Translations under genes and position numbers: made by a program
The notes under the pieces: model-generated
Seen by the model: only the letters and a program-made list of their open reading frames with translations
What the model was told of the DNA's origin: nothing
Databases searched by the model: none
In this document: positions 16,791 through 25,951 of the stretch, one piece after another
How positions within the stretch are numbered: position 1 is the stretch's first letter
Layout of the letters: every line of letters starts with the position of its first letter
Assembly: GCF_002879615.1 (NCBI RefSeq)
Contig: NZ_PNRF01000042.1
Span: 31,729-95,728 of the forward strand
Direction: 5' to 3'
DNA length: 64,000 bases
From: Billgrantia endophytica
GTDB taxonomy: Bacteria > Pseudomonadota > Gammaproteobacteria > Pseudomonadales > Halomonadaceae

Positions 16791-17581
16791 GTCAAAGCAC
16801 TCCGGTGCGAGGGCGACGTGCGCAACCACATCGTGAACAGCACGATGGCCAGCAACACCTCGGCCAGGTCGCCGCCGTAGTACATCAACTGAGCGGCGGC
16901 CTGGATTTCCTCCACGTCATGCCCGGTGCCCCGCGGCCATAGATAGCCGTACATCAACTTGCCGAGGATGGCATGGGTGGCCATCGATACGAACAGCACG
17001 CCTAGCCGAAAGCGCATGCCGGGGGCATGAGGTGCGGCATCCGGCCCGGCGAGGATCGACCAGCAGAACAGGTAGCCGGCGACTAGAAAGTGCAGGTGCA
17101 TCCAATGATGCAATGCAGGGTGCTGCAAAGTCGCCGCGTAGAGGGGCGTCAGGTAGAGAAGATACATGCCGCCGATATTCAGCAGCAGCGCGCTTAGTGG
17201 GTGGGAGATCGTCCGCACGGGCCGGCTCCGTAACACCATGACGACATGACGTGAGGTCCTGGGCGGCAGCGTGCGCAACAGCAGCGTGACGGGGGCCGAC
17301 AGCACCCAAGCCAATGGCGCGAGCATCCCGATCAGCAGATGCTGCACCACATGAAGGCGCAGGTCGTGATGGGCCCAGGCCATGATCGGCGGGGCGAATG
17401 CCACACCCAGCAGCAGGCTTCCGGCGATGAAGAAGCCGGTGCGCCACCCACTCCAGCCACCCGTGGCAGGCCGCTGGCGATAGGCGGCGCTCAGATAAGC
17501 AAGCGTAATGAACAACAGCAGGATAAGCGGCAGCACGGCGAGCAGCGAGATATCGGCCGTGGTGCCGTTCGGTTCGTGCAT
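16700..17581 (-). CDS. caa3-type CtaG-family cytochrome oxidase assembly membrane protein
   Basis: A 293-residue polytopic protein with about seven membrane helices and the family's histidine pattern (HVVQHLLIGMLAPLAWVL, HHWMHLHFLVAGYLF, MATHAILGKLMYGY), matching the PF09678 caa3_CtaG family, distinct from Cox11. Probably in copper or oxidase assembly. The C-terminal 40 residues (PPPVTKEDMPTPRSPRHRWS) are low-complexity and run through the Rieske remnant, so the original end may have been changed. Two bases separate it from the DUF2243 gene upstream: one operon. Confidence 0.85.
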   Translation of the reverse strand: MHEPNGTTADISLLAVLPLILLLFITLAYLSAAYRQRPATGGWSGWRTGFFIAGSLLLGVAFAPPIMAWAHHDLRLHVVQHLLIGMLAPLAWVLSAPVTLLLRTLPPRTSRHVVMVLRSRPVRTISHPLSALLLNIGGMYLLYLTPLYAATLQHPALHHWMHLHFLVAGYLFCWSILAGPDAAPHAPGMRFRLGVLFVSMATHAILGKLMYGYLWPRGTGHDVEEIQAAAQLMYYGGDLAEVLLAIVLFTMWLRTSPSHRSALTPYQPEPPPVTKEDMPTPRSPRHRWSKRLP

Positions 17582-17583
17582 GG

Positions 17584-18042
17584 TTATTTCCGTTCGAGGC
17601 GGCTTGCCCGGCGATAGAGCCAGATCCCAACCCCGAGCAATACCAGCGCGGACAGATTCCAGGTCAGGTCATAGACCAGCAGGTCGACGCCATAACGGAT
17701 CTGGTGGATACGCAGCAGTTTGTGGTTGACGATGCCGTCGAAGAGCTGAAAGCCACCCATGCCGAGGAAGACGCCGGCCCAGGCCCAGCTCACGGCCAGC
17801 TGACGCCGGCGGGCAAGGTCCGTCAGCAGAAAGAAGCCGGCAACGATGGCCAGCAGCTCTGCGGCATGCAGCAGCCCATCGGACAGGATGCCCACCGCGG
17901 GCGTGGCATGGTCGAAGAAGTGGTGCCACTGCAGGATCTGATGAAACAGGATCTCATCGATACCGGCCATGACCCCGGCGCCTACCAGCACGGCATACCA
18001 GAGGGAGCGCCTGGGCGATGTGACAGGGGGTGGCGTTGCCAT
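17584..18042 (-). CDS. DUF2243 membrane protein
   Basis: A 152-residue protein with four hydrophobic helices and the DUF2243 motifs GIDEILFHQILQWHHF and DGLLHAAELLAIVAGF and FDGIVNHKLLRIHQIRYG. The histidines in the helices suggest metal or haem contact. It is first in the operon with the CtaG-like gene, a pairing found in other proteobacteria. Confidence 0.9.
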   Translation of the reverse strand: MATPPPVTSPRRSLWYAVLVGAGVMAGIDEILFHQILQWHHFFDHATPAVGILSDGLLHAAELLAIVAGFFLLTDLARRRQLAVSWAWAGVFLGMGGFQLFDGIVNHKLLRIHQIRYGVDLLVYDLTWNLSALVLLGVGIWLYRRASRLERK

Positions 18043-18100
18043 CGTAGCATCCTTGCTCCATGGGAATCGTGACTAACAAGGTAGGCTAGTCGGCGCTCGA

Positions 18101-18425
18101 AGCAAGGGCGCGACCTGGCAGTGATTTCACCCTGCTGTTCGAGCAGGCCACCATGTCGCTGGTCAAGGAGATGCCCGTGCTGGCTGTTTCCCGGCAGCTG
18201 GAGATCACCGACAGGCGCCTGTGCCGAGAACCTGCCTAACGCCGAGGTCACGGTCGACGGGTTCCCTATCGGGCAGACGTTCACCAAGGCGCTGGATCTC
18301 GGGCCTGATCAACGCTCGTCTGGAAGGCATGAACGGTCTCTTCCAGGCGGCTAGATCACGCGTACGTGGCTACCGGAACAAGGCCAACTTCATCGCCATG
18401 ATCTACCTGATCGGCAGCCCTGTGG
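18101..18425 (+). pseudogene. ISL3-family transposase remnant
   Basis: Three blocks in different frames match ISL3 transposases: ARPGSDFTLLFEQATMSLVK with a following REM-type helix-turn-helix (18101-18233), ENLPNAEVTVDGFPIGQTFT (18225-18300), and LINARLEGMNGLFQAARSRV with RGYRNKANFIAMIYLIGSP (18305-18425). Stops and missing segments separate them. No intact terminal repeats were seen. Confidence 0.8.
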
Positions 18426-18503
18426 GGCGCCTCTGGGGGATGGGGCTCTGGGATCAACATGTGGGGCACGATTGTCGGCACTTCATCCACATTTCCCTCA
18501 TCA

Positions 18504-18553
18504 ATGGAGGTATTTGCACTAGTCATTGGCCCAGGAAGCTATCTCTAGCCATA
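18504..18553 (+). promoter_or_regulatory. Shared cis-element A, copy upstream of creatinase
   Basis: ATGGAGGTATTTG, 8 bases, ATTGGCCC, 13 bases, TAGCCATA. The same modules occur at 20755-20798 with identical first spacing and a 7-base second spacer. It ends 80 bp before the creatinase start. Probably the binding region of a LysR-type regulator, possibly the one encoded at 19845-20729. Confidence 0.65.
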
Positions 18554-18632
18554 GTCGTTATCACCACCAAAAGGGAGTGATATGCAACATAGGTGGAAAA
18601 AATCGTTGGCTTATAAAAAAGGAGAACAGAAG

Positions 18633-19841
18633 ATGAAGCTTCCGTCACTTATCGAGATTCCCAATGGAGAGAAGGTAACGCCGACCTTCTCGGATGACGA
18701 GATGCGGAAACGATTGATGGGCCTAAGGGAGTACATGGCAGCTAACGATATCGATGCGGTCGTCATGACATCCTATCACAACATCAATTATTTCAGTGAC
18801 TTTGTCTATTGTAAGTTCGGACGCGACTATGGCTTGGTAGTTACCCGGGATCGGTTCACGACAGTGTCCGCCAACATCGATGGTGGGCAGCCCTATCGCC
18901 GCAATCGGCTGGGCGACAATATTGTTTATACCGACTGGCAGAAAGACAACGTCTTCAAGGCTGTCAAGCAGCTCTGCGAAGGCCGCAAGCGCGTTGGCGT
19001 TGAGTTCGATCACCTGACGCTACAGAATCAGCAGAAGCTCCTGACGGCCCTCGGTGACGTAGAGCTGGTTGATATCGGGTCGCCAACCATGAAGATGCGA
19101 ATGCTCAAGTCCGCCGAGGAGATTGCGCTGATTCGTCAGGGGGCGCGCATTGCCGATGTGGGCGGCGTGGCCGTGCGTGATGCGATCGTGGCCGGTGTGC
19201 CGGAGTACGAGGTGGCATTGGCCGGCCAGCACGCGATGGTGCGTGAGATCGCCAAGACGTTCCCGAACAGTGAACTGATGGATACCTGGGTATGGTTTCA
19301 GTCCGGCATCAACACAGACGGCGCGCATAATCCGGTGACCAGTCGTCGTGTGCGGCCCGGCGACATTCTAAGCCTGAACACGTTCCCCATGATTTCGGGG
19401 TATTACACTGCCCTGGAACGTACTCTGTTTTGCGAGCACGCCTCCGACGAGCACCTGCGACTCTGGGAGGTCAACTGCAAGGTCCATAAGCGTGGGCAGG
19501 AGCTGATCAAGCCAGGCGTGCGCTGCTGCGACATTGCTCATGAACTCAACGCCATCTTCGCCGAACATGACTTACTGCAGTATCGCACCTTTGGCTATGG
19601 TCATTCCTTCGGTACCCTGAGCCACTACTATGGCCGCGAGGCGGGCCTCGAGCTGCGCGAAGATATCGAGACCGTGCTCGAGCCCAACATGGTGGTCTCC
19701 ATGGAGCCGATGATCATGATTCCAGAAGGTCGCCCAGGTGCCGGGGGCTATCGCGAGCATGATATTCTGGTGCTCAACGAGCACGGAGCCGAAAACATCA
19801 CCGGGTTCCCGTATGGTCCTGAGCACAACATCATCAGGTAG
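18633..19841 (+). CDS. Creatinase (creatine amidinohydrolase)
   Basis: A 402-residue M24/pita-bread-fold hydrolase converting creatine to sarcosine and urea. The N-terminal domain has SYHNINYFSDFVYCKFGRDY and SANIDGGQPYRRN. The C-terminal domain has MDTWVWFQSGINTDGAHNPV with the catalytic histidine at 232, the same number as in Pseudomonas creatinase, and YGHSFGTLSHYYGREAGLEL and GAGGYREHDILVLNE. The start at 18633 follows AAAAGGAGAACAG; the frame extends to 18582 without support. It is oriented toward a convergent LysR gene three bases away and supplies sarcosine to the soxBDAG system downstream. Confidence 0.95.
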   Translation: MKLPSLIEIPNGEKVTPTFSDDEMRKRLMGLREYMAANDIDAVVMTSYHNINYFSDFVYCKFGRDYGLVVTRDRFTTVSANIDGGQPYRRNRLGDNIVYTDWQKDNVFKAVKQLCEGRKRVGVEFDHLTLQNQQKLLTALGDVELVDIGSPTMKMRMLKSAEEIALIRQGARIADVGGVAVRDAIVAGVPEYEVALAGQHAMVREIAKTFPNSELMDTWVWFQSGINTDGAHNPVTSRRVRPGDILSLNTFPMISGYYTALERTLFCEHASDEHLRLWEVNCKVHKRGQELIKPGVRCCDIAHELNAIFAEHDLLQYRTFGYGHSFGTLSHYYGREAGLELREDIETVLEPNMVVSMEPMIMIPEGRPGAGGYREHDILVLNEHGAENITGFPYGPEHNIIR

Positions 19842-19844
19842 GGG

Positions 19845-20729
19845 TTAACAGGTGGCCAGAGAGGGTGGGGGCGTAAGATTTGCTAATCCTGCACGCAGGA
19901 AATCGAGAACGTGACGGGTTGCCACGCTAAGCTCCTGCTCTCGGTAGTAAAGGCCAATGCTGACCGACCCGAGTAGAGGTAGCCGATCTGTTTTGAGCGC
20001 AGTGGCCAAGTGTGGTGGAACCACCGAAGAAGCCATGGCAGTCATGCCTAGCCCCTCTTCAACGGCAGACATTATGCCCGTCAGGCTAGGGCTGGTATAG
20101 ACGATACGATAGGGCTGGCTGGCTTTTTCAAGGACTCTTTCCAACATTGTGCGATACAGGCACCCCTGGGGGTAAGCCACTAGAGGGGTGGCTCCAGTGT
20201 CTGATACGTTGTCGTGGCTCATTACCCAGGCCAGATGATCCAGACGGTAGTCCCGGCTATCCCGGTCCTCATGCTCCTTTTCCGGCTCCATGACCAGGCA
20301 AATATCGTATTGGTGTTTCTGGAAGCGTTGATAGATGACTTTGCTGATATCACAGTCTACTTCAACCATGATATTAGGATAGGTTCGCGACAAATTGCGA
20401 AGTGCTTTTGGGAGAAAAGCCAGTTCAAAATCATTCGGAATCCCCAGTCTGACCCTACCCGACACGCTGTCTCCTCGGAGCCGGTCAACAATCCTATCAT
20501 TTATTTCAAGTAACTGCTTTGCGACTTGGTAAAGGTATTCGCCATCTTCTGTAAGTTCCAGGCTGGACCCTCTTAAAAAAATTTGCGTATCGAGTAGCGT
20601 CTCAAGTTTCTTGATCTGCAAGCTGATGGCGGGCTGCGAACGTCCCAGTAACTCGCCGGCGCTTGTAAAGCCGCCCAGATCCTTGATGGTTACAAAAGTG
20701 CGCAGAAGGTCTGTCGGTATATTCTTCAT
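19845..20729 (-). CDS. LysR-family transcriptional regulator
   Basis: A 294-residue protein with HTH TFVTIKDLGGFTSAGELLGR plus SQPAISLQIKKLETLL and an effector-binding domain. It sits between creatinase and the symporter genes, and is divergent from the latter. Both neighbours carry cis-element A (one copy lies 26 bp upstream of this gene's start), so it is the likeliest regulator of both. GC content is lower than in most of the window, as in the next 6 kb. Confidence 0.92.
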   Translation of the reverse strand: MKNIPTDLLRTFVTIKDLGGFTSAGELLGRSQPAISLQIKKLETLLDTQIFLRGSSLELTEDGEYLYQVAKQLLEINDRIVDRLRGDSVSGRVRLGIPNDFELAFLPKALRNLSRTYPNIMVEVDCDISKVIYQRFQKHQYDICLVMEPEKEHEDRDSRDYRLDHLAWVMSHDNVSDTGATPLVAYPQGCLYRTMLERVLEKASQPYRIVYTSPSLTGIMSAVEEGLGMTAMASSVVPPHLATALKTDRLPLLGSVSIGLYYREQELSVATRHVLDFLRAGLANLTPPPSLATC

Positions 20730-20754
20730 TATTTCATGCCTATTGTTGTGGCTT

Positions 20755-20798
20755 ATGGAGGTATTTGGCTTTCAAATTGGCCCGATTTAATAGCCATA
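20755..20798 (+). promoter_or_regulatory. Shared cis-element A, copy upstream of symporter genes
   Basis: ATGGAGGTATTTG (20755-20767), 8 bases, ATTGGCCC (20776-20783), 7 bases, TAGCCATA (20791-20798). Located between the divergent LysR gene and the small membrane ORF, so it can serve both. Matches 18504-18553. Confidence 0.65.
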
Positions 20799-20876
20799 AA
20801 TTACCTTGAAAGTGCCAGGTTAGGCAATGCAGTGGCAGGAGGCCAATTCTTTCAATGACAACAAGAGGGTCTGAAA

Positions 20877-20999
20877 ATGAATTCCTGGGTGTTGAGCACC
20901 TTTCTGGTGCTGACCTGCTACATGATCATTCATTCTGGTGCAGCCTACTTCCGAAGAGAGCTGAAGAAAAAATCCACTAATGGCTCAATGAGGAAATAG
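20877..20999 (+). CDS. Small single-helix membrane protein upstream of symporter
   Basis: 40 residues starting MNSWVLSTFLVLTCYMIIHS, one hydrophobic helix (about 5-24), then a strongly basic tail (FRRELKKKSTNGSMRK). The ribosome site AAGAGGG lies before the ATG and the stop is two bases before the symporter start. Tiny partner proteins accompany some sodium:solute symporters. It may be a subunit or leader; the family is not recognised. Confidence 0.55.
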   Translation: MNSWVLSTFLVLTCYMIIHSGAAYFRRELKKKSTNGSMRK

Positions 21000-21001
21000 A
21001 C

Positions 21002-21790
21002 ATGGATGCATACACGCTATTCAACTGGGGTCTTTTGTTCATGACCTTTGGTCTGATGATATACCTCGGTTACCTCTCATCTCGCTACATGAAAAGGGGC
21101 GACGAGGGGGGCTTCCTGGTGGCGGGGCGATCCCTCGGTGCCTTCGTGTCTGCAGGCACTATCGTGGCTACGGGTTTCAGCGGCTGGGGGTTCATGGGGT
21201 CGCCTGGCGTAACCTACCAGTTCGGTGCCATCGAAGTGCTGGGTAATTTCTTTTTCGCGCCCGCCATGGTGATCGCCGTACTTTACTTCGCCCATTTTCT
21301 GCAGCGCCGGGCCATCGAGATGAAAAGCAACACCATTCCGGAGTACATCGCACAGATTCACGGTGGCGGCTCCATGGGGCGAGTACTGCAGGGGGTGGCG
21401 GCTTTCCTTACCATTCTTTTGCTGTTGGTCTTCCTGGTCAGTCAGATCAAGGCCGTGGGCTTGCTAGGGGCGAGCTGGCTGGGCATCGTGGCCCTGACGA
21501 TGATGCTCTACGCCCCGCCTTTCATGCTCTCCTGGCTTGGCATCCTGGGTTCCGGCACTCTGCTGGCCAGCATGATCGGGCCGGTGTTCATCTCCACCTT
21601 CTGGCAGGGTAGTGCCTGGGGGGCCCTCACGGCCATGCTGGTGGGCTTCTTCACTAGTGGCTATATGATGCTGTTCGCCGATGTGGGCTGGCTGATCGGG
21701 CCATTGACGGGGTGTGTTGTCTCGGCTACGTGCTATATCGGCGTATCGCTCATGATTCGTCCTCGGGTGGCGGAGCGACAAGGCATTTAG
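21002..21790 (+). pseudogene. Sodium:solute symporter (SSS) with large in-frame internal deletion
   Basis: An open frame of 262 residues; SSS proteins are usually 450-550. The N-terminus is a normal SSS start (TM1, GFLVAGRSLGAFVSAGTIVA, TGFSGWGFMGSPGVTYQFGA) through FLVSQIKAVGLLGASWLG, and then it continues directly with what looks like the last helices (MMLYAPPFMLSWLGILGSGT, GSAWGALTAMLVGFF). About 200 residues carrying the substrate and sodium sites appear to be lost. Transport by this product is unlikely. Calling it a pseudogene is an inference from length and family order. Confidence 0.7.
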
Positions 21791-21844
21791 CATCAATTGT
21801 TACTGCTCATGATCGCGCTGGGGTTCCTGAGAGCTCCAGCGCTG

Positions 21845-22741
21845 TCAGATCTTCAGCTCACTTTGCAGCAGGTCGCGCAGCAAGCTGAAGCTCGGACTGA
21901 TATAGGCGGTGTTCCAGGCCGCTATGGTCTCGATGGTATGCTCTCGCTCCGCCAGGGGAACGATCGCAATATCCTCACGCTTGAACTTCTCCACGCATTC
22001 AGAGTAGAGGGAGACCCCCATGTTGGCGGCGACCAGCCCAAAGATGCCGCTGCTGGTGCTGGCCTCCTGGAGGATCTTGGGAGTGAAGCCCGCCTGCATG
22101 CACATCCGGAAGACATAGTCGCGAAACTCCCGCCAGCCGCTCTCAGTTCCAAGAATGAATTTTTCATCTGCCAACTCCTCCATCCTCACACTTCCCCTCT
22201 CTGCTAGGGGATGGCGCTTCGGCAGGATGACGACAATTCGCTCTCTTGCGGAACGGTGGGTTTCGATGCCTTCGAGCGCCAGGGGGCCAATGAGGAAGCC
22301 GACATCGATATCATGGTTCTGGATGGCGTTGTGCTGCTCATGTGATGGCATGTAGACAAGCTCGATCGAGATGTCGGGGTGCTTTTCTTTGAACAGATCT
22401 AGAATCCGCGGGAGCACGCCATTGATCGAAAAATCATTGTAGGCCACCGCAATATGTCCGATGTCACCCTCCGTGGCGCGTTGTGCAAGGTGGATCCCAC
22501 GCTCGAAGTGGGTGAAGGCCTGCTGGCATTCCGCCAGAAACAACCTCCCGGCCTCGGTCAGCTCTACCTGCCGGGTGGTGCGAGAGAACAGTTTGGCCTC
22601 GATGCTCTCTTCCAACCCCTTGATCAAGCGGCTGAGTGCTGGCTGAGTTATGCATAGTGTCTCGGCAGCTCGCTTGAAGTGCAAGGCTTCTGCGACAGCT
22701 AGAAAGGCCCTGAGGTGGCGCAGGTCGAATCGGAAATTCAT
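21845..22741 (-). CDS. LysR-family transcriptional regulator
   Basis: A 298-residue protein from the ATG at 22741 (MNFRFDLRHLRAFLAVAEAL); an in-frame ATG at 22786 is possible. HTH FKRAAETLCITQPALSRLIK, then a typical effector domain. It is divergent from the TRAP operon (22918) across 176 bp that contains cis-element B, which recurs before the N-carbamoylsarcosine amidase gene. It therefore probably controls both units, with creatine or N-carbamoylsarcosine as a possible effector (inference). Confidence 0.92.
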   Translation of the reverse strand: MNFRFDLRHLRAFLAVAEALHFKRAAETLCITQPALSRLIKGLEESIEAKLFSRTTRQVELTEAGRLFLAECQQAFTHFERGIHLAQRATEGDIGHIAVAYNDFSINGVLPRILDLFKEKHPDISIELVYMPSHEQHNAIQNHDIDVGFLIGPLALEGIETHRSARERIVVILPKRHPLAERGSVRMEELADEKFILGTESGWREFRDYVFRMCMQAGFTPKILQEASTSSGIFGLVAANMGVSLYSECVEKFKREDIAIVPLAEREHTIETIAAWNTAYISPSFSLLRDLLQSELKI

Positions 22742-22753
22742 GCTCACAATGTT

Positions 22754-22806
22754 ATCAATCCAGGAAAAAACGGCATTAGACGGCAATTGATACGCAGCAT
22801 AGGCTT
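22754..22806 (+). promoter_or_regulatory. Shared cis-element B, copy upstream of dctPQM
   Basis: ATCAAT (22754), 15 bases, ATTAGACGGCA (22775-22785), 12 bases, CATAGGCTT (22798-22806). All modules and spacings are the same at 25952-26004. It lies between the divergent LysR gene and the TRAP genes, 112 bp before the latter. Confidence 0.7.
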
Positions 22807-22917
22807 TAATCAGTCTAGTGACAATGAACAGACCTTAGTATAACGACAACGATTCGCACTCTGGTGGTATGCCATTCACATCTGAATCAATCATAACTCT
22901 GATAATGGGTGGATAAG

Positions 22918-23946
22918 ATGTTGAACCGAACTTGCAGAACCGGCCTACTCGTGACGTCCCTGGCCGCACTGACAGTCGCCTCACAATTCGCTCAGGCGAC
23001 GACAACCTTGCGCTTCCACAGTGGCTATGCCGAATCCCGGCCGGAGGCCCAGCACTTGAACGATTTCGCGGCTTACGTCGATGAACTGTCGGGTGGCGAG
23101 TTGAAGATCGATGTCTTTCACGCCGGCTCCCTTGGATTGAGTGAGCCGGACATGTTGCGTGTGTTGCAGCGCGGAAATGTGGATATGGCGCTGCTGTATG
23201 GTGAGTACTATACCCGTGACGCCCCTGCACTGGCTGCCGTCTATGCCCAGGGTGCCATCACCGAACCCGGCCAGCACATGGAGATCCTTCCCATCATTCG
23301 CGAGATCTACGAGGAGGGCTTCAGCAAATGGGGCATCCAGACCATTGGCGGTATTGTGTCTCCGGTCTTCAGTGTCGGCATTCACTGTAAGGAGCCGATC
23401 AATTCCCTGGCACAGCTGGAGCGCAAGGCTATTCGGGTCTGGTCATCTCAACTGGTCGACGCCTTCGACAGACTCAGTATCTCTGCCGAGGTGATCCCGC
23501 AGAACGACATGTATATGGCGTTGCAGACAGGTGTCGTGGATTGCGCCTATTACCTCTCTACCGTCGCCGAAACGGTATCGCTGCATGAGGTGGCCGAGTA
23601 TGAAGCTTATCTTCACCCTTGGGCTGCCGTGCCGGCCATGTTCGGAGTCAGCCAGCAGACTTGGGGGCGGCTGAGCGATGACCATCGCCAAGTGCTGATC
23701 GAGGCCGGTGAGTACATGTGGGAGAAGACCGGTGATGCCGCCGTGGATCCTGTGCGGGAGCAGGCTGCCAGGGAGCGGCGCGAGTCGCTGGGCGTGACGA
23801 TACTTGACGATTTTTCCGAAGAGGATGTCAGTCGCTTCCAGGAAGCCGCCATGGTGGCGTGGCAGCGGATCGCCGAAAGGGCCGGTGACGAGGGCACTAG
23901 AAACTATGCCACTGTCACCGAATATCTCCAAGAGATTCATGACTGA
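22918..23946 (+). CDS. TRAP transporter substrate-binding protein (DctP type)
   Basis: A 342-residue secreted protein. The signal peptide is about residues 1-30 (LLVTSLAALTVASQFAQA), and the mature part has the DctP fold: TLRFHSGYAESRPEAQHL, ELSGGELKIDVFHAGSLG and VIPQNDMYMALQTGVVDCAY, where the Arg of a TRAP carboxylate site would be in RKAIRVWSS. The ATG at 22918 is preferred over a GTG at 22909. First gene of dctPQM. Given the flanking creatinase and amidase genes, creatine, N-carbamoylsarcosine or sarcosine are the likely ligands. Confidence 0.93.
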   Translation: MLNRTCRTGLLVTSLAALTVASQFAQATTTLRFHSGYAESRPEAQHLNDFAAYVDELSGGELKIDVFHAGSLGLSEPDMLRVLQRGNVDMALLYGEYYTRDAPALAAVYAQGAITEPGQHMEILPIIREIYEEGFSKWGIQTIGGIVSPVFSVGIHCKEPINSLAQLERKAIRVWSSQLVDAFDRLSISAEVIPQNDMYMALQTGVVDCAYYLSTVAETVSLHEVAEYEAYLHPWAAVPAMFGVSQQTWGRLSDDHRQVLIEAGEYMWEKTGDAAVDPVREQAARERRESLGVTILDDFSEEDVSRFQEAAMVAWQRIAERAGDEGTRNYATVTEYLQEIHD

Positions 23947-23996
23947 TACGGAGAGGCCGGTGTCATGCCGGCCTTGTCTTCCTTGGAGGTAGTCTC

Positions 23997-24509
23997 ATGC
24001 ATATTTTTGGCAAATTGATTGATAAATTGACTTATAGCCTCTTCTTAATTGGAGTAATGGGCGGTATCGGCATGACGCTGCTGGTCTTCGTCAGTACTGT
24101 GCTGCGCTATGTGATAGGGAGACCCATCTATTTTTCCAATGAGCTGGCTGGCCTGCTTTTCCTGTCGCTGACCTTCTTGACCATTCCCCATGTATTGAAC
24201 ATTGGACGGCATATCCGTATTGATTTGGCGGTCAATTCTCTCCGACCTCCAATGAAGCGAGTGACGGGTCTTTTTTCAAGCTTTGTGCTGATCGCCTTTT
24301 CTTTGATCTTTATCTATGAGTCGTGGGATTTCATGCGGTTCTCGCTGATGATCGATGCACGCTCGGATATTAGCGGCATACTGCTTTGGCCGTGGATGAT
24401 CCTGATGCCACTCTCCTTCACACTCTGCATTCTGGTGCAGATCCGTCACGGGCTGAGGTCACCCGAGCTCAGCAAGAGCAATACGGTACCGGCGGAGGTG
24501 ACCTCATGA
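23997..24509 (+). CDS. TRAP transporter small permease (DctQ type)
   Basis: A 170-residue protein with four membrane helices and the DctQ pattern (VSTVLRYVIGRPIYFSNELA, FLTIPHVLNIGRHIRIDL). The stop overlaps the DctM start (ATGA). It forms the membrane complex with the large permease at 24506. Confidence 0.94.
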   Translation: MHIFGKLIDKLTYSLFLIGVMGGIGMTLLVFVSTVLRYVIGRPIYFSNELAGLLFLSLTFLTIPHVLNIGRHIRIDLAVNSLRPPMKRVTGLFSSFVLIAFSLIFIYESWDFMRFSLMIDARSDISGILLWPWMILMPLSFTLCILVQIRHGLRSPELSKSNTVPAEVTS

Positions 24510-25792
24510 ATTGGGTCATCCTGAGCGTGGGGTTGTTCACCTTGCTGAGCAGCGGGGCCGTGCTGGGCGCCGCTCTGGGGCTAATTGGCTTCATCTTGCT
24601 TCACTTCCAGGCGGGTGGGTCTTCGTCGCTCGCCATCAATTCGGCTTGGAATCTGTTGACTGGCTTCTCTCTCACTGCGGTACCACTTTTCATTTTTCTC
24701 GGTGATATTCTGCTTTCCAGCGGGGTGTCAACCAAGGTCTATAATGGCCTGACCCCCCTGTTCCGGCGCGTTCCTGGCAGGCTGCTACATACTAATATTG
24801 CCGTCTGCACACTGTTTAGCGCCGTTAGTGGTTCTAGTTCGGCCACGGCTGCCGCCATTGGGTCGATCGGATATCCTGAACTGAAGAATCGTGGCTACTC
24901 ACCCAGTATGGTGGTCGGTACTTTGGCAGCGGGGGGTACCTTGGGCTTGTTAATCCCTCCCAGCCTTGCGCTGATCATCTATGGGGCTACTCAGAACGTG
25001 TCAATCGGCCAGCTGTTTCTGGCGGGTATCGTTCCAGGCCTGATGATTTCCGCTACTTTCTCCATCTGGATCATGATTCGTTCCAAAGTTGGTAGTGTTG
25101 TGGTGCCAGATGAGCAAGAGCCCGTCTCACGGTCCGAGATATTAAGAGGGTTGCTTCAGGTCTGGCCGCTGCCGATTCTGATCTTCTTCGTTCTGGGCAC
25201 CATCTATATGGGAGTCGCCACCCCCACGGAAGCGGCTTCACTGGGTGTGATTGCCAGTGTTTTCATGGGTTTTACCTGGGGTGATCTAACTTTATCGAAG
25301 CTCTGGTCTGCCTTTGTCAATGCCACTATTATGTTCAGCGCCATCGCATTTATCATGCTGGGTACGGCGATTCTTTCTCAGGCAGTCAGCCTGTTGGCAT
25401 TGCCAAGAGAGGCTGTAGCCTTTATCGCTGATCTGGGCTTCAATCGCTATGGCATCCTAGTCATGGTTATTATGGTCTACATCATACTTGGGTGTTTCTT
25501 TGATGGTATCTCGCTACTGCTGATGACCCTACCAATTACATTTCCCATGATGATGGCATTGGGGTTTGATCCGATCTGGTTTGGCATCATCGTCACCCTG
25601 TTGATGGAGATCGGTATGATTACACCGCCAGTAGGCCTCAACCTCTTCGTTTTGACCTCAATTACCAAGAATGAGGTCAGCCTGACATCGGCGGCCTGGG
25701 CGTCTTTACCTTATTGGCTGATATTGCTGGGTGCGGTGGGGCTCTACACCCTGCTTCCAGGTATAGTGCTGTGGCTGCCCGGTTTCTGGTAG
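24506..25792 (+). CDS. TRAP transporter large permease (DctM type)
   Basis: A 428-residue, about 12-helix protein starting at the ATG overlapping the DctQ stop; the longer frame to 24386 is a reading through DctQ. Typical motifs are TGFSLTAVPLFIFLGDILLS, SGSSSATAAAIGSIGYPELK, GTLGLLIPPSLALIIYG and EIGMITPPVGLNLFVL. It carries sodium-coupled transport with DctPQ. A strong terminator follows at 25860. Confidence 0.95.
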   Translation: MNWVILSVGLFTLLSSGAVLGAALGLIGFILLHFQAGGSSSLAINSAWNLLTGFSLTAVPLFIFLGDILLSSGVSTKVYNGLTPLFRRVPGRLLHTNIAVCTLFSAVSGSSSATAAAIGSIGYPELKNRGYSPSMVVGTLAAGGTLGLLIPPSLALIIYGATQNVSIGQLFLAGIVPGLMISATFSIWIMIRSKVGSVVVPDEQEPVSRSEILRGLLQVWPLPILIFFVLGTIYMGVATPTEAASLGVIASVFMGFTWGDLTLSKLWSAFVNATIMFSAIAFIMLGTAILSQAVSLLALPREAVAFIADLGFNRYGILVMVIMVYIILGCFFDGISLLLMTLPITFPMMMALGFDPIWFGIIVTLLMEIGMITPPVGLNLFVLTSITKNEVSLTSAAWASLPYWLILLGAVGLYTLLPGIVLWLPGFW

Positions 25793-25859
25793 CACTGATA
25801 AACCATTATTGGCTCTCTTGGATAGATGATCAGTATTATTTAATGTATGACTGGACTTG

Positions 25860-25889
25860 GCTGCAACCACTTTTGTTGCAGCTTTTTTT
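25860..25889 (+). terminator. Rho-independent terminator after dctM
   Basis: Perfect 8-bp stem GCTGCAAC/GTTGCAGC with a 7-base loop (25860-25882), followed by seven T (25883-25889). It ends the TRAP operon and separates it from the amidase unit. Confidence 0.9.
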
Positions 25890-25951
25890 ATGGTGCAGCG
25901 AAGATGGAGTTAGGACTTTGGCTCTAGGTTTTCATTGTTGTGATTAGATGC

